Shown one piece after another: positions 15,466-23,637 of a stretch of DNA of 40,587 nt; within the stretch, counting starts at the first letter, position 1; each line of letters starts with the position of its first letter. The stretch is from Nocardia amamiensis NBRC 102102 (lineage in GTDB: Bacteria > Actinomycetota > Actinomycetes > Mycobacteriales > Mycobacteriaceae). Made by a program: the position numbers and the translations under genes. Under the pieces are notes generated by a model. The model ran no database searches, was not told the DNA's origin, and was given only the letters and a program-made list of their open reading frames with translations. The DNA is taken from positions 1 through 40,587 of the forward strand of contig NZ_BDBA01000117.1 in the NCBI RefSeq assembly GCF_001612745.1, in the 5' to 3' direction.

Positions 15466-16113
15466 TTACTCGAAGGACGGTTTGCGGTCCCGGCTGCGTT
15501 TGAGTTCGAAGAAGCCATCAGTGCTCGCAATCATGACCAGGCCGTCCCACAGCTGTCCGGCGGCGTCGCCGCGCGGGGCCGGGGTGATCACCGGCCCGAA
15601 CAGCGTTGTGCCGCCGATACGGAGCACGGGTGTGCCGACATCCAGGCCGACCTGGTCGAATGCTTCGTGATGCGAGTCGATAATGCCCTGATCGAATTCC
15701 GTGCTGGTCGCCGTTGACGCCAACGAGGCGGGCAAGCCCACCTCCGCCAGTGCTTCGGTGATGACCGTGGGGTCATCGCGTCGGCGCTGGTTGTGCAGGC
15801 GGCTGCCGATGGCGGTGTACAGCGGGCCGAGGACGCCACGGCCGCGGTGCGCGGCGGCGGCTGCGCAGACCCGCACCGGCCCCCACGCGGTGGTCATCAG
15901 TTCCCGGTACTCGTCGCTGAGCCCTTGGCCTTCGCGCTGGACGAGGTTGAGGTAGCTCAACGACATAATCCGCCAGTCCGCGCGCACCGGACGCACCTGT
16001 TCGACTTCCAGGAGCCAGCGCGAGGTGATCCACGCCCACGGGCACAGCGGATCGAACCAGAACGGCACCTCCTGGCGGCCTTGGCGCTCGGGTTGTTCCT
16101 CAATCATCACCAC
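15466..16113 (-). CDS. DsbA-fold protein, mycothiol-dependent nitroreductase (Rv2466c) family
   Basis: 215 aa from GTG 16113 (AGGAAGG six bases upstream; an in-frame ATG at 16107 is also possible). The sequence WFDPLCPWAWITSRW, then AWGPVRVC, LYTAIGSRLHNQ, SHHEAFDQVGLDVGTP and GTTLFGPVITPAPRGDAAGQ follows the Mycobacterium tuberculosis Rv2466c family, thioredoxin-fold oxidoreductases linked to mycothiol. The active site reads CPWA, so only one cysteine is present; as I recall, Rv2466c has CPWC. It is the last gene of the twelve-gene block and may perform a reduction in the pathway or protect against a thiol-reactive product. Confidence 0.85.
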   Translation of the reverse strand: MVMIEEQPERQGRQEVPFWFDPLCPWAWITSRWLLEVEQVRPVRADWRIMSLSYLNLVQREGQGLSDEYRELMTTAWGPVRVCAAAAAHRGRGVLGPLYTAIGSRLHNQRRRDDPTVITEALAEVGLPASLASTATSTEFDQGIIDSHHEAFDQVGLDVGTPVLRIGGTTLFGPVITPAPRGDAAGQLWDGLVMIASTDGFFELKRSRDRKPSFE

Positions 16114-16127
16114 GGCGTTCCTTCCTG

Positions 16128-16826
16128 TCAGCTCGGGTCCGCAAGGGCTTGTTCCTGCGGGACGTCTTCGATGTCGAACAGGCCGCTCTGGACCGGGATG
16201 TTGCATTTGGCTGTGCGCCCGGCGATTTTCACCAGGCTCGCGAGATCGCTGATCTGGGAACTTCCGGCGGCGGCGTGTATGAGCCGGGCGAAGACCTGTG
16301 CGGTGACCTCGACATCGGCAGCGGCCCGGTGGCGGTCTGGGGGCATCGGGACGGCGAAGTGCTTGAGCAAGGTGTCGAGCTTGTAGTTGCGCAGACCGGG
16401 AACGATCGTCTTGGCGAACGGAATCGTGTCGAGCAGGTCGACGCGGGCCAGGGCTGGGCAGTGTGCCCGCTGGTTGTGAATGAGGTTCGCCTCGGTGGCA
16501 GCGTGCTGCGCCACCAGCAGGTACGGGGTGTCTGCGCTGAATCGCCGGTCGAGTGCGCCCAGCGCTTCGGCGGGGCTGGGCGCACTATTCACCTGCTCGG
16601 GGGTCAGGCCGGTCTGGGCCGTCACGGCGGGGGTCACCGGCGCGAAATCCGGTGGGCGGATGAGCGATTCGTACCGGCCGACCGTGGCCCACTCGCCGTG
16701 CCGGTAGCGCAGCGCGAGCGCAGCGACTTCGATGGGCTGGGCCGGGTAGCCCGTGGGGGTCGTGGCTTCGAAGTCGATGACCACGAACGTCGTTGCCGCG
16801 AAGGCGGGGTCTTCGGTCAAGCCCAT
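16128..16826 (-). CDS. DEDDh 3'-5' exonuclease-like protein
   Basis: 232 aa from ATG 16826; an earlier in-frame ATG at 16937 would overlap the PurC-like gene, and the intervening translation is low quality. Exo motif I is VVIDFEAT (D18, E20), motif III is RHRAAADVEVTAQVF, and the motif II region reads LLVAQHAATEANLIH, where the usual aspartate appears to be replaced by glutamate. DEDDh proteins remove 3' nucleotides from DNA or RNA. In a biosynthetic operon it may excise misincorporated analogue from nucleic acid or act on a nucleotide intermediate; both are inference. It is followed 14 bases later by the DsbA-like gene. Confidence 0.8.
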   Translation of the reverse strand: MGLTEDPAFAATTFVVIDFEATTPTGYPAQPIEVAALALRYRHGEWATVGRYESLIRPPDFAPVTPAVTAQTGLTPEQVNSAPSPAEALGALDRRFSADTPYLLVAQHAATEANLIHNQRAHCPALARVDLLDTIPFAKTIVPGLRNYKLDTLLKHFAVPMPPDRHRAAADVEVTAQVFARLIHAAAGSSQISDLASLVKIAGRTAKCNIPVQSGLFDIEDVPQEQALADPS

Positions 16827-16914
16827 GTGTCCACCGTTCTCGTAGGTGTCGTGGCGGCCTGCGCCGGCCGGATCGAGGAGAGCACGCCCGCGGGCGGGCC
16901 CGGGGACCGCTGGT

Positions 16915-17871
16915 TCATCGGCCGATAAGACGAGCAACCGCCTGGGTCGCGGCTTGTAGATCTGGTGCGCCCCAATGCTTTTCGCCTGTCCAGGTCTCAG
17001 CCAGGGAGCGGTACAGGTCCGACATCACCGGCACGAATTCGGCTGGAAGGCGGGCCGGTCGCGGCCACTGATCCCGGGGTATGTGCTGGGCGATCAGTGT
17101 GCTGACCGGAACTTCGAATCCGTTGCGGACGTACCAGTTCCGCAGGACCTGTTTGCCGCAATGCACCCCGTTGTACATAAGGCGGCTCTCATCGGGTGTG
17201 CCGGGGCTGTCCGCGAGAACAAGCCGTCTGTCGCCGGATACCAGGAACTCGGCCTTGCCGTCGCTGTGGCTCAGCCCGACAGCGCGTGCGCGCCTGGTCA
17301 GTACGTCGTTGACGGTGACCGCGATCGTGCGCATCGCCTGGAACTGCGCCCGGCTCAGACCCGCGCGGCGTTGCGCCTCGCTTGGTGGGATGAACCGGTT
17401 GACCTCGTCCAGCATCGTGGCGTACTCGATAGCCGGACGCCGCAGCGCTTCGCCGATAGCGGGAATGCCGTCCAGGCCGAGTTCGGCTGGTGTCAGCTCG
17501 CCGGACGCGATCCGTCGATGCACGGAGCTACCCGCGGGCAGCTCATTGCGGAAGAGGACCTGCACCGGAATCAGATAGCTCCCGGCGGCCCGAGTGTGCT
17601 GGTCCGGGACACGCGCGAGCGCGAATTCGATTCGATTCGGTGCAATGAACCGGCGGAAGTGCGTGCGCACCCCCGCCGCCTCCAACATCGCGAAGTTGAA
17701 CACGGCCATCCGGCAGGTCGCCTCTCCTTTGCCGGGGATGGTGTCCGGCATGCGCCCGAAGTGGAAGACGGAGAAGTGGTCCGTGTACTCGAAGACGCCG
17801 ACTCCTTCCCGCGCTGGCGTGGGCGGATCCAGGATCTTCAGGTTCTTGGTCGAATGAAGTACGGGCATCAT
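16915..17871 (-). CDS. PurC-like (SAICAR synthetase family) ATP-dependent amide ligase
   Basis: 318 aa from ATG 17871, coupled by ATGA to the HAD gene. PurC hallmarks are visible in order: VFEYTDHFSVFHFGRMPDTI then PGKGEA (the nucleotide-binding region), THFRRFIAPNRIEF, IPVQVLFRNELPAGSSVHRR (the substrate-contacting RN-x2-AGS region), HSDGKAEFLV, and LADSPGTPDESRL, corresponding to the GDE-SPD-SR motif. PurC phosphorylates the ring carboxylate of CAIR and joins it to aspartate. Other purine biosynthesis genes are absent, so this is a repurposed paralogue. Placed in a CDG cluster, the logical substrate is the 7-carboxylate of a CDG nucleoside or nucleotide, giving an amide; this is inference. 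Confidence 0.85.
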   Translation of the reverse strand: MMPVLHSTKNLKILDPPTPAREGVGVFEYTDHFSVFHFGRMPDTIPGKGEATCRMAVFNFAMLEAAGVRTHFRRFIAPNRIEFALARVPDQHTRAAGSYLIPVQVLFRNELPAGSSVHRRIASGELTPAELGLDGIPAIGEALRRPAIEYATMLDEVNRFIPPSEAQRRAGLSRAQFQAMRTIAVTVNDVLTRRARAVGLSHSDGKAEFLVSGDRRLVLADSPGTPDESRLMYNGVHCGKQVLRNWYVRNGFEVPVSTLIAQHIPRDQWPRPARLPAEFVPVMSDLYRSLAETWTGEKHWGAPDLQAATQAVARLIGR

Positions 17872-18614
17872 GCTCCCTGGTCCGGCGGCCTTGTGCCGTC
17901 ATGGGGTGGAGTGTGCTGATCGTGGCGGTGCTGCGGCATTCCGTCGTTCGCGGCGGCCTCGGAGCCGTCCTCGAGGAGGGCCAGGTGGCCTTCGATCACC
18001 GTGAGCACTCGCATTCCAGCCGCGCGGGCGGACGCCACGCCCTCGGGGGCGTCGTCGACGGCCAGGCAGACCCTCGGCGCGACGCCGAGACGGCTGGCAG
18101 CTTCGGCGAACAGATCAGGGGCGGGTTTGCCGTGCGCGACATCCTCTCGGGCGACGACGGTCGCGAATTCACCGGCCAGGCCCAGCGCCTTGAGTCCGGG
18201 ACCGACCAGCACCCGGCTGGCGCCCGAGGCGACCGCGCAGGGCAGTCCAGCGCGGCGCGCGGCATGCACAAGCGTCACCACGCAGGTGATGGGGGTGATG
18301 GCGTGCACGCTCGCCAGCAGACGGGTCCGGCTCCACCGGATGATCTGCTCGTGCGGCAGGTGCCCGGCTCCCGGCAGTTGGGACAGCAGATCGCGGATCG
18401 ACAGGCCGATATGGTCGCGATACCACTGGTGACTAAGATCAATGCTGTACGGCTGCAACGCTTCTCGCAAAGCCTGCTCATGATCGGCACTGGTGTCCGC
18501 GAGGGTGCCGTCGAAATCTACGATCAGCGCCCCGACATCGCCGGGAAGTACGGGCACGCAGCCACAGTCGGGTGCCCGACCCGGGGTCGCCGCGCGGGCG
18601 GGGGCCGGGCTCAT
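17868..18614 (-). CDS. HAD-superfamily phosphatase
   Basis: 248 aa from ATG 18614, which overlaps the preceding kinase-like stop. Motif I is intact (LIVDFDGTLADT, D33 and D35), with motif II serine in VASGASRVLV, lysine in AHGKPAPDLF and acidic motif IV in AVDDAPEGV; an alpha-helical cap lies between motifs I and II, as in the phosphoglycolate phosphatase/beta-phosphoglucomutase subgroup. Likely a small-molecule phosphatase; in a nucleoside cluster, removal of the 5'-phosphate is the natural role (toyocamycin-type clusters also carry a HAD enzyme). The last ~25 residues are His/Pro-rich and probably disordered. Confidence 0.85.
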   Translation of the reverse strand: MSPAPARAATPGRAPDCGCVPVLPGDVGALIVDFDGTLADTSADHEQALREALQPYSIDLSHQWYRDHIGLSIRDLLSQLPGAGHLPHEQIIRWSRTRLLASVHAITPITCVVTLVHAARRAGLPCAVASGASRVLVGPGLKALGLAGEFATVVAREDVAHGKPAPDLFAEAASRLGVAPRVCLAVDDAPEGVASARAAGMRVLTVIEGHLALLEDGSEAAANDGMPQHRHDQHTPPHDGTRPPDQGA

Positions 18615-19387
18615 ACCGGGACCACCTGCGCGGAGTGGCCGCAGCACAGGCACCGGGCCCGTGGGCCTTGCCACGGCTCGCGCACGCAGTCCAGATCAGT
18701 TCGGGCATGGTGGATCCATGCCCGGATCTGTTCGGCGGCGTCGTGTTCATCGACGGTGCGCCGGTCCAGGACCCGGCAGCGCACCGGGTCGGCGGCCGCG
18801 ACTCGTTCGTACAGGCCGGCCGCGTGGTGCATGAACGTGGACTGTTCGCTGGTCAGAACGCACTCGTCGCGCTGCTGGGTGCGCGCGACGGCGCGGGCCG
18901 GGTCGTCGGTGATGAGGATCGTGAGGTCCGGCAGTGGCCGGTAGGAGGCCGCGAGATCCAGTAGGTCGGTCGCAGTCGCCAGGGCCGCGTCCGGGTTGTC
19001 GGGGTGCAGTAGCAGCGCCTGGCATACCGCGGTGGAGTCGACGCTGCGGCCCTCGACGACGGTCCGGCCGCTCGCCAGCTCGGCCACGACGGTGTCCAGG
19101 TCACAGCGTTTGATGGCCAGCAGGATCAGGGCCTCGGCAATGGGAGCGCCCCCGCGCAGGAACGGATCCCCGCCGCTGGCCTCGCGCAACGCACCGAGCA
19201 GCGCCTTGCCCAGTCCCGGGTGCCCGTCGATCCGCTGGGAGAACCCCTCGAGCAGCAGCGGCGTGTCCTCGAGGGTGTCGAAAACGCGGTGGGTCAGATA
19301 CGTCTTGCCGACTCCCGTGATGCCCTCGATGGAGATCAGCGGTCCGCGAGTGCAGTAGCGATGCTGGTGTATCGGTGTGATCGTCAT
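18611..19387 (-). CDS. thymidylate kinase-like P-loop protein (first copy)
   Basis: 258 aa from ATG 19387. Walker A is GITGVGKT (22-29); the dTMP-kinase DR-x-x-S region is present as VEGRSVDSTAVCQAL, with R but without the aspartate. A C-terminal extension has two close cysteines (RARCLCCGHS), possibly zinc-binding. dTMP kinases phosphorylate nucleoside monophosphates; a member acting on an unusual nucleotide would suit this cluster. It shares its plan with the second copy at 21603-22292 but is clearly diverged. It lies 88 bases downstream of the aminotransferase gene, the largest gap in the twelve-gene block. Confidence 0.75.
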   Translation of the reverse strand: MTITPIHQHRYCTRGPLISIEGITGVGKTYLTHRVFDTLEDTPLLLEGFSQRIDGHPGLGKALLGALREASGGDPFLRGGAPIAEALILLAIKRCDLDTVVAELASGRTVVEGRSVDSTAVCQALLLHPDNPDAALATATDLLDLAASYRPLPDLTILITDDPARAVARTQQRDECVLTSEQSTFMHHAAGLYERVAAADPVRCRVLDRRTVDEHDAAEQIRAWIHHARTDLDCVREPWQGPRARCLCCGHSAQVVPV

Positions 19388-19475
19388 GGCATCCGAATCC
19401 GTTCGGGGGCAGAGACAATACGGTGTTGAGAGCAGCTTTCAGACGAATCGTCCGGTGCCGGTTGCCCGATGTCGG

Positions 19476-20582
19476 TCACGGCGCCCATGTGGCGGCCTCT
19501 CGCGCGATGACCGCGGCGTACTGGTCCAGCGTGGTGTCGGTGTCGCGTTCGGTGAGCACGACCGCCAGGGTGTGGTCCAAGATCTGCGCGGCGCCGCGGC
19601 ACGGCCGGTCCGGGCTGGGGAACATCGGCCGGGTGTCGCACGGCACGAGCCGGAAACTCCCGGTGGAGTTCGGAACTCCCCGCCGGGCAAGGTGTTCAGC
19701 GAACCCCCGGGGGTTGGGCAGGTCGATACGCAGCAGCGGAGCGAACCCGTTCCACTGCTCGCCTGCGGCCGGGCTCAGGGCGGTCAGGCCGGGGATGTGT
19801 TCCACAGCGTTGAGCAGGTGCCGGGTTTGTTCCTGGCGCAGCTGCACCAGGTGGGAGATCCGGTGCAGGTTGGCCAGAGCGATCGCCGCCAAGGGCGCGG
19901 CAAGGCGGGAGTTCGTGGCCAGGCGACTGAGCGGGGCTTGCCCGGCGGGAGCGGGCAGCCAGTGGCTGCGGAACGCGGTGGCATACTCGGCCACTTCGCG
20001 GCGGTCGGTCAGCAGGAACCCGCCTTCCCCGCTCCACAGGATCTTGCCGTCCTTCATGCTGAAGCAGCCGGCCGTGCCCACGGTTCCCGCCCACTGCCCG
20101 TCGCGGGTGGTGCCAGCGGCTTGCGCGGCGTCCTCGACGACGGCGAGCCCATGCGCGAAGGCGAACGCGCCCAAAGCTTCCGGGTTTCCCATCCGGCCCC
20201 ACAGGTGCACCGGCATGATCGCCCGGGTGCGCGGGGTGAGCTTGGCTGCGGCATCGGCGTAGTCCAGGTCCAGGGTGGCCGGGTCGCTGTCGACGAACAC
20301 CGGCCGCGCCCCGAGCGCGTGCAGCGGCGCCACCGTCATCACGACGGTCAGCGCGGGAACGAGGACTTCGTCACCCGGGCCGATCCCGCACGCGGACAGC
20401 GCGGCGTGCAACGCCGCGGTGCCGGAGGAGACCGACACCGCGTGCTGGACACCGAACGCGGCCGCCAGTTCACGCTCGAGGTCCGCAGCGACCGGGCCGC
20501 CGCTCGGGTCAGGCATCTGCTCGAGTACCGGGCCGAGCTGATCCATCAGCGGCCCTGCACCTGTGGAGGTTTGCGGCATCAT
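19476..20582 (-). CDS. DegT/DnrJ/EryC1-family PLP aminotransferase
   Basis: 368 aa from ATG 20582, overlapping the radical SAM stop (ATGA). Family signatures: VSSGTAALHAAL (PLP phosphate site), VEDAAQAAGTT (D151 under the PLP ring), and CFSMKDGKILWSGEGGFLL with K180 the likely internal aldimine lysine. These enzymes transaminate keto-sugars, often in antibiotic pathways, and some act on amino-cyclitols. No nucleotide-sugar genes are nearby, so the substrate could be a product of the adjacent radical SAM enzyme or the amine donor for the PurC-like ligase. Confidence 0.9.
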   Translation of the reverse strand: MMPQTSTGAGPLMDQLGPVLEQMPDPSGGPVAADLERELAAAFGVQHAVSVSSGTAALHAALSACGIGPGDEVLVPALTVVMTVAPLHALGARPVFVDSDPATLDLDYADAAAKLTPRTRAIMPVHLWGRMGNPEALGAFAFAHGLAVVEDAAQAAGTTRDGQWAGTVGTAGCFSMKDGKILWSGEGGFLLTDRREVAEYATAFRSHWLPAPAGQAPLSRLATNSRLAAPLAAIALANLHRISHLVQLRQEQTRHLLNAVEHIPGLTALSPAAGEQWNGFAPLLRIDLPNPRGFAEHLARRGVPNSTGSFRLVPCDTRPMFPSPDRPCRGAAQILDHTLAVVLTERDTDTTLDQYAAVIAREAATWAP

Positions 20583-21613
20583 CGGGGCGCTCCCTGGTTC
20601 AGCAGATGCGGCATATCCAGCAGGGGCCACATGTTCACACAGTCTCGGCTGAACAGTGAGCAGTCCGTGCACGGCGGCCGGGTGGCAAACAGCGTGCGCG
20701 CGTCGGCGCCCCGGATGGTGCGGTGTTGCTCGGGTGCGGTGGCGGCGATCCGGCGATCGGACGGGCAGTCCCAGACCGAGCCGTCAGGCTGGACGAAGAA
20801 CAGGCGAGCACCGCCGAAACAGTCCGGGACGCGGCCGTTTTCCTGGGTGGTGATCGAGGACAGGAAGCGCCGCACGTACGACGGATCGGGCAGCGCCACC
20901 CCTTGCGGGTCGCGATACAGGCGCGTCAGGTGCTCACCGACATCGGCGACATCGCCGGGGGTATGACACATCTCGCCGAACAAGGCGTGGTCCGGTGCAA
21001 GGGAGATCGGTTGCGGCACAAAGTAGTCCACACCGAGATCGGCAGCCAGCTGCCCCATCGAGGTGATCTCGTGCGGACGTGCCCGGGTGACCACGGTGTA
21101 GATCCCGACCCTGGGCACCGTCCCGCCGGCGCGAAGGCGCAGCAGGATGTCGATGCCCTCCACAACGTCCCGGAATCCGAACCGGCCCGAGCGGGACGGG
21201 CGCATCAGATCGTTGGTGTGCGCGTCGGCGCTGTCCAGCGAGACCGAGACCCCGTCGACCCCGAGATCGACCAGACGCTGGGCCACCTGGGGGCGAGTCA
21301 GCGGGACACCGTTCGTCGCAACGACTACTTCGCAGCCCGCATCCTTGATCACCGAGATCAGTCCGAGAGTGCCGGGCCAGTCCAGCGGCTCACCGCCCGC
21401 GATGACCACCCGCTCGACATCCGATCCGGCCAACGTGCGCGCGAACGCGGTCATCGCCTCGGCGGGCAAATCGGTGCGCGACAGGTGCGAGAGCACACCG
21501 GCCTGCTCCGGTGGATTGGTCTTGTGCTCCTCGATGGTGCCGAAATAGCAGTGCGGGCACGCAAACGCACACGGGGACCGCAGGCCCCACAACAGCGTGA
21601 TGTCACGAGGCAT
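20579..21613 (-). CDS. radical SAM enzyme with SPASM-like C-terminus
   Basis: 344 aa from ATG 21613, overlapping the second kinase-like gene by 11 bases. The CxxxCxxC cluster motif is C15-AFA-C19-PH-C22; the GGEP motif (VVIAGGEPLDW) and SLDSADAH follow. The C-terminus has further cysteines (DCFGGARLFF, WDCPSD, CTDCSLFSRDC), as in SPASM domains that bind auxiliary Fe-S clusters. Such enzymes act on peptides, sugars or aminoglycosides by hydrogen abstraction. It is translationally coupled to the DegT aminotransferase, a pairing suggesting sequential radical chemistry then transamination; substrate unknown. Confidence 0.85.
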   Translation of the reverse strand: MPRDITLLWGLRSPCAFACPHCYFGTIEEHKTNPPEQAGVLSHLSRTDLPAEAMTAFARTLAGSDVERVVIAGGEPLDWPGTLGLISVIKDAGCEVVVATNGVPLTRPQVAQRLVDLGVDGVSVSLDSADAHTNDLMRPSRSGRFGFRDVVEGIDILLRLRAGGTVPRVGIYTVVTRARPHEITSMGQLAADLGVDYFVPQPISLAPDHALFGEMCHTPGDVADVGEHLTRLYRDPQGVALPDPSYVRRFLSSITTQENGRVPDCFGGARLFFVQPDGSVWDCPSDRRIAATAPEQHRTIRGADARTLFATRPPCTDCSLFSRDCVNMWPLLDMPHLLNQGAPR

Positions 21614-22292
21614 GAGCGACCCGCCGATCCAGCAGTCTGGTCACGATGCCGCACACGGCCGCCGCACTGTCCTGCGGCGACAGGTCGCTCACGTCCACGA
21701 AGGTGTATCGCCCGGGATCCTCGGCCGCCGCGACGCGGTACAGGGCATCGATCTGATCGAGCAGCGATACGTCCTGCGGTGTCAGCGGATGGCCGATCCG
21801 CTCGGCGAACCGCGCCGTACACACCACGGGATCCCCGGTGAGCAGGAGAGTCGCGTCCGGAAACACAGTCCACCGGCGAAGACTCGACAACACATGCGCC
21901 GCAACTGATTCCGGCCGCACCTCTGGGGGCTGGGAGCACAGAATCGCGGCCTGGCACGCAGCGACGGTATCGACACCCCGATCCTCGAGAATCACCTCGA
22001 CTCCGGTCAAGTCACGGCCCGCCAGACGCTCGGCCTTATGGACCTGCAATGCGAGAAACGCCAGAGTTTCAGCGACCGGGTGGCCTGTGCGCAGGAAGAC
22101 GTCGTCGCCGCCCGCCCCCAGCGCGGCAATCACCAGCCCGGGGAGCGTGTCGCCGGGCTGATCGGTGAGTTCGTCCACCAGCAGGCATCGCGGACCGAGC
22201 ATGGCGGCGACCGCGCGGGCCGTTGTGGTCTTCCCGACACCGCTGCGCCCTTCGAGACTGACCCACAACGGCTTGTGCGCTGATGCGGTCAT
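21603..22292 (-). CDS. thymidylate kinase-like P-loop protein (second copy)
   Basis: 229 aa from ATG 22292, in an ATGA overlap with the methyltransferase stop. Walker A is GRSGVGKT (15-22), and the dTMP-kinase signature reads LEDRGVDTVAACQAAI, with the DR pair intact. The lid region (ARFAERIGHPLTPQDVSLLD) is also recognisable. It keeps more of the canonical nucleotide-kinase residues than the first copy, so it is the better candidate for a working kinase. Two such kinases in one block suggests two phosphorylation steps or a heteromer. Confidence 0.8.
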   Translation of the reverse strand: MTASAHKPLWVSLEGRSGVGKTTTARAVAAMLGPRCLLVDELTDQPGDTLPGLVIAALGAGGDDVFLRTGHPVAETLAFLALQVHKAERLAGRDLTGVEVILEDRGVDTVAACQAAILCSQPPEVRPESVAAHVLSSLRRWTVFPDATLLLTGDPVVCTARFAERIGHPLTPQDVSLLDQIDALYRVAAAEDPGRYTFVDVSDLSPQDSAAAVCGIVTRLLDRRVAHAS

Positions 22293-23131
22293 TGCTCGCT
22301 CCGTGCGCATACGTACAGCACCTCGCTGGCCGCAGTGTCCAGCGCGGTCGCTGTGACCGGGCCCAGCAGCGCGGCCGGGGTGTTGTCGGCCATGTGCCGG
22401 TAGAACTCCAGCGCTCCGGATCCCCACCGCTGTTTCACCGCCTCCTCGGCGGCCTCGGTGGTCGCCGGCGGCAAGATCCCGACGATATTGCGCACCACTA
22501 GCCCGACCTGCTCGAGCACGGCCGCCAGCTCCTCGTGCGACCACTCGTAGACATGGACCCGGTGCTGCAACCGGCGCGGCGGATCCCCCGGGGTGTTCGG
22601 GGTGGACAGGTACAACACCCCGCCGTCGGCCAGTGCCGCGGCGGTGCGCTCGAGGCTGGCCACGCCCAGCTCGCGCGGAAGGTGTTCCAGCGCAGAGGTA
22701 TACACCGCGACGTCGGCGGGCTCCAGCTCCGGCCACGGCTCCGCGACATCGGTTCGGTAGAACTCGATCGGGAACCGCGATTCCGGATACAGGTTGTTCA
22801 GCTCGTCCACTCGCTGATGGGCCTGCTCCAGGTTGGCGGCACTGATGTCGAGGCCGACGTAACTGCCCAGCGCTGAGCAATACCGATACAGCGGCGGCAG
22901 TTGCAGGCCGCGGCCGCAACACACATCCACGACCCGGTCACCGGGGCGGGTGCGCTCGGCGATGAACAACCGTTGCAGGTAGTTCATCACCCCCGTCGGT
23001 TTCACCTCTCCCCGCGCCAGCGCGGCATAGAAGTCGTCCATCTGGTTGACGCTGTATGGGCCGATCATCGGCGTGCCGGGCCGGGTGCCGAACTCGCGCT
23101 CGAACTCCGCGGTGTCGGTGATCGTGTTCAT
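22289..23131 (-). CDS. class I SAM-dependent methyltransferase
   Basis: 280 aa from ATG 23131, with GGGAGG four bases upstream and an ATGA overlap with the phosphoribosyltransferase. SAM-binding motif I is VVDVCCGRGLQL; GLDISAANLEQA supplies the acidic ribose contact, and YTSALEHLPRELG follows strand 4. Class I small-molecule methyltransferase; O- or N-methylation of the deazaguanine nucleoside or of its substituent is plausible. Nothing in the sequence fixes the target atom. Confidence 0.85.
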   Translation of the reverse strand: MNTITDTAEFEREFGTRPGTPMIGPYSVNQMDDFYAALARGEVKPTGVMNYLQRLFIAERTRPGDRVVDVCCGRGLQLPPLYRYCSALGSYVGLDISAANLEQAHQRVDELNNLYPESRFPIEFYRTDVAEPWPELEPADVAVYTSALEHLPRELGVASLERTAAALADGGVLYLSTPNTPGDPPRRLQHRVHVYEWSHEELAAVLEQVGLVVRNIVGILPPATTEAAEEAVKQRWGSGALEFYRHMADNTPAALLGPVTATALDTAASEVLYVCARSEQ

Positions 23132-23637
23132 CGGACCTCCCAGGGGAAACGGACCCATCCAGCGCATGTGCAGCCGATGTAGTCCTGAACGTGTTCCGGC
23201 GCAACCGAATCCGGGTGCGCCGCATACCAGTTGACTGTGTTCACCACGACGATCGCCCGCCGCAGCCGTCCCGCGTCCGGCAGCAGACGGGCAGCGTGCT
23301 CGACGGTGTCACCAGATCCGGCCACGTCGTCGACGAGCAGCACATCGGTGCCGGGCGCGAGCGCGCCCAGTGATGCGGGGTTCGCGATCTGCGGGATCGC
23401 AGACTTGGCGCCGTTCGGTGTGTCGGACAGGGTGTGGGTGACCTCGACGCCGCGCACATCCCGCACTCCCAGGTGATGAGCCAGCATCACGGCGGGCACC
23501 ATGCCGCCGCGCAGAATTCCCACGATCACCTCGGGCACGCCATCGGCACGGATCCGGTCTGCCATCGCGCCCGTATGGTGTTCCAGCGCAGGCCATGTCA
23601 GATCCAACGCCACCTCGGCGGTTCCCGTGCTGCTCAC
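23128..23637 (-). CDS. purine-type phosphoribosyltransferase
   Basis: 169 aa from GTG 23637, in a GTGA overlap with queE. The PRPP-binding loop is VLLVDDVAGSGDT (99-111), and the pyrophosphate loop region is ILRGGMVPAVML. This is the type I PRTase fold of xanthine/hypoxanthine-guanine PRTases. It would attach ribose 5-phosphate from PRPP to a free base, here most likely CDG or a derivative, as proposed for the PRTase of toyocamycin-type clusters. Sitting directly after queE, it is in the right place in the reaction order. Cytoplasmic. Confidence 0.85.
   Translation of the reverse strand: MSSTGTAEVALDLTWPALEHHTGAMADRIRADGVPEVIVGILRGGMVPAVMLAHHLGVRDVRGVEVTHTLSDTPNGAKSAIPQIANPASLGALAPGTDVLLVDDVAGSGDTVEHAARLLPDAGRLRRAIVVVNTVNWYAAHPDSVAPEHVQDYIGCTCAGWVRFPWEVR

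Noticed and set aside
20579..21613. RiPP maturase reading of the radical SAM/SPASM-like gene
   Set aside because: No precursor peptide, RiPP recognition element or protease is found nearby.
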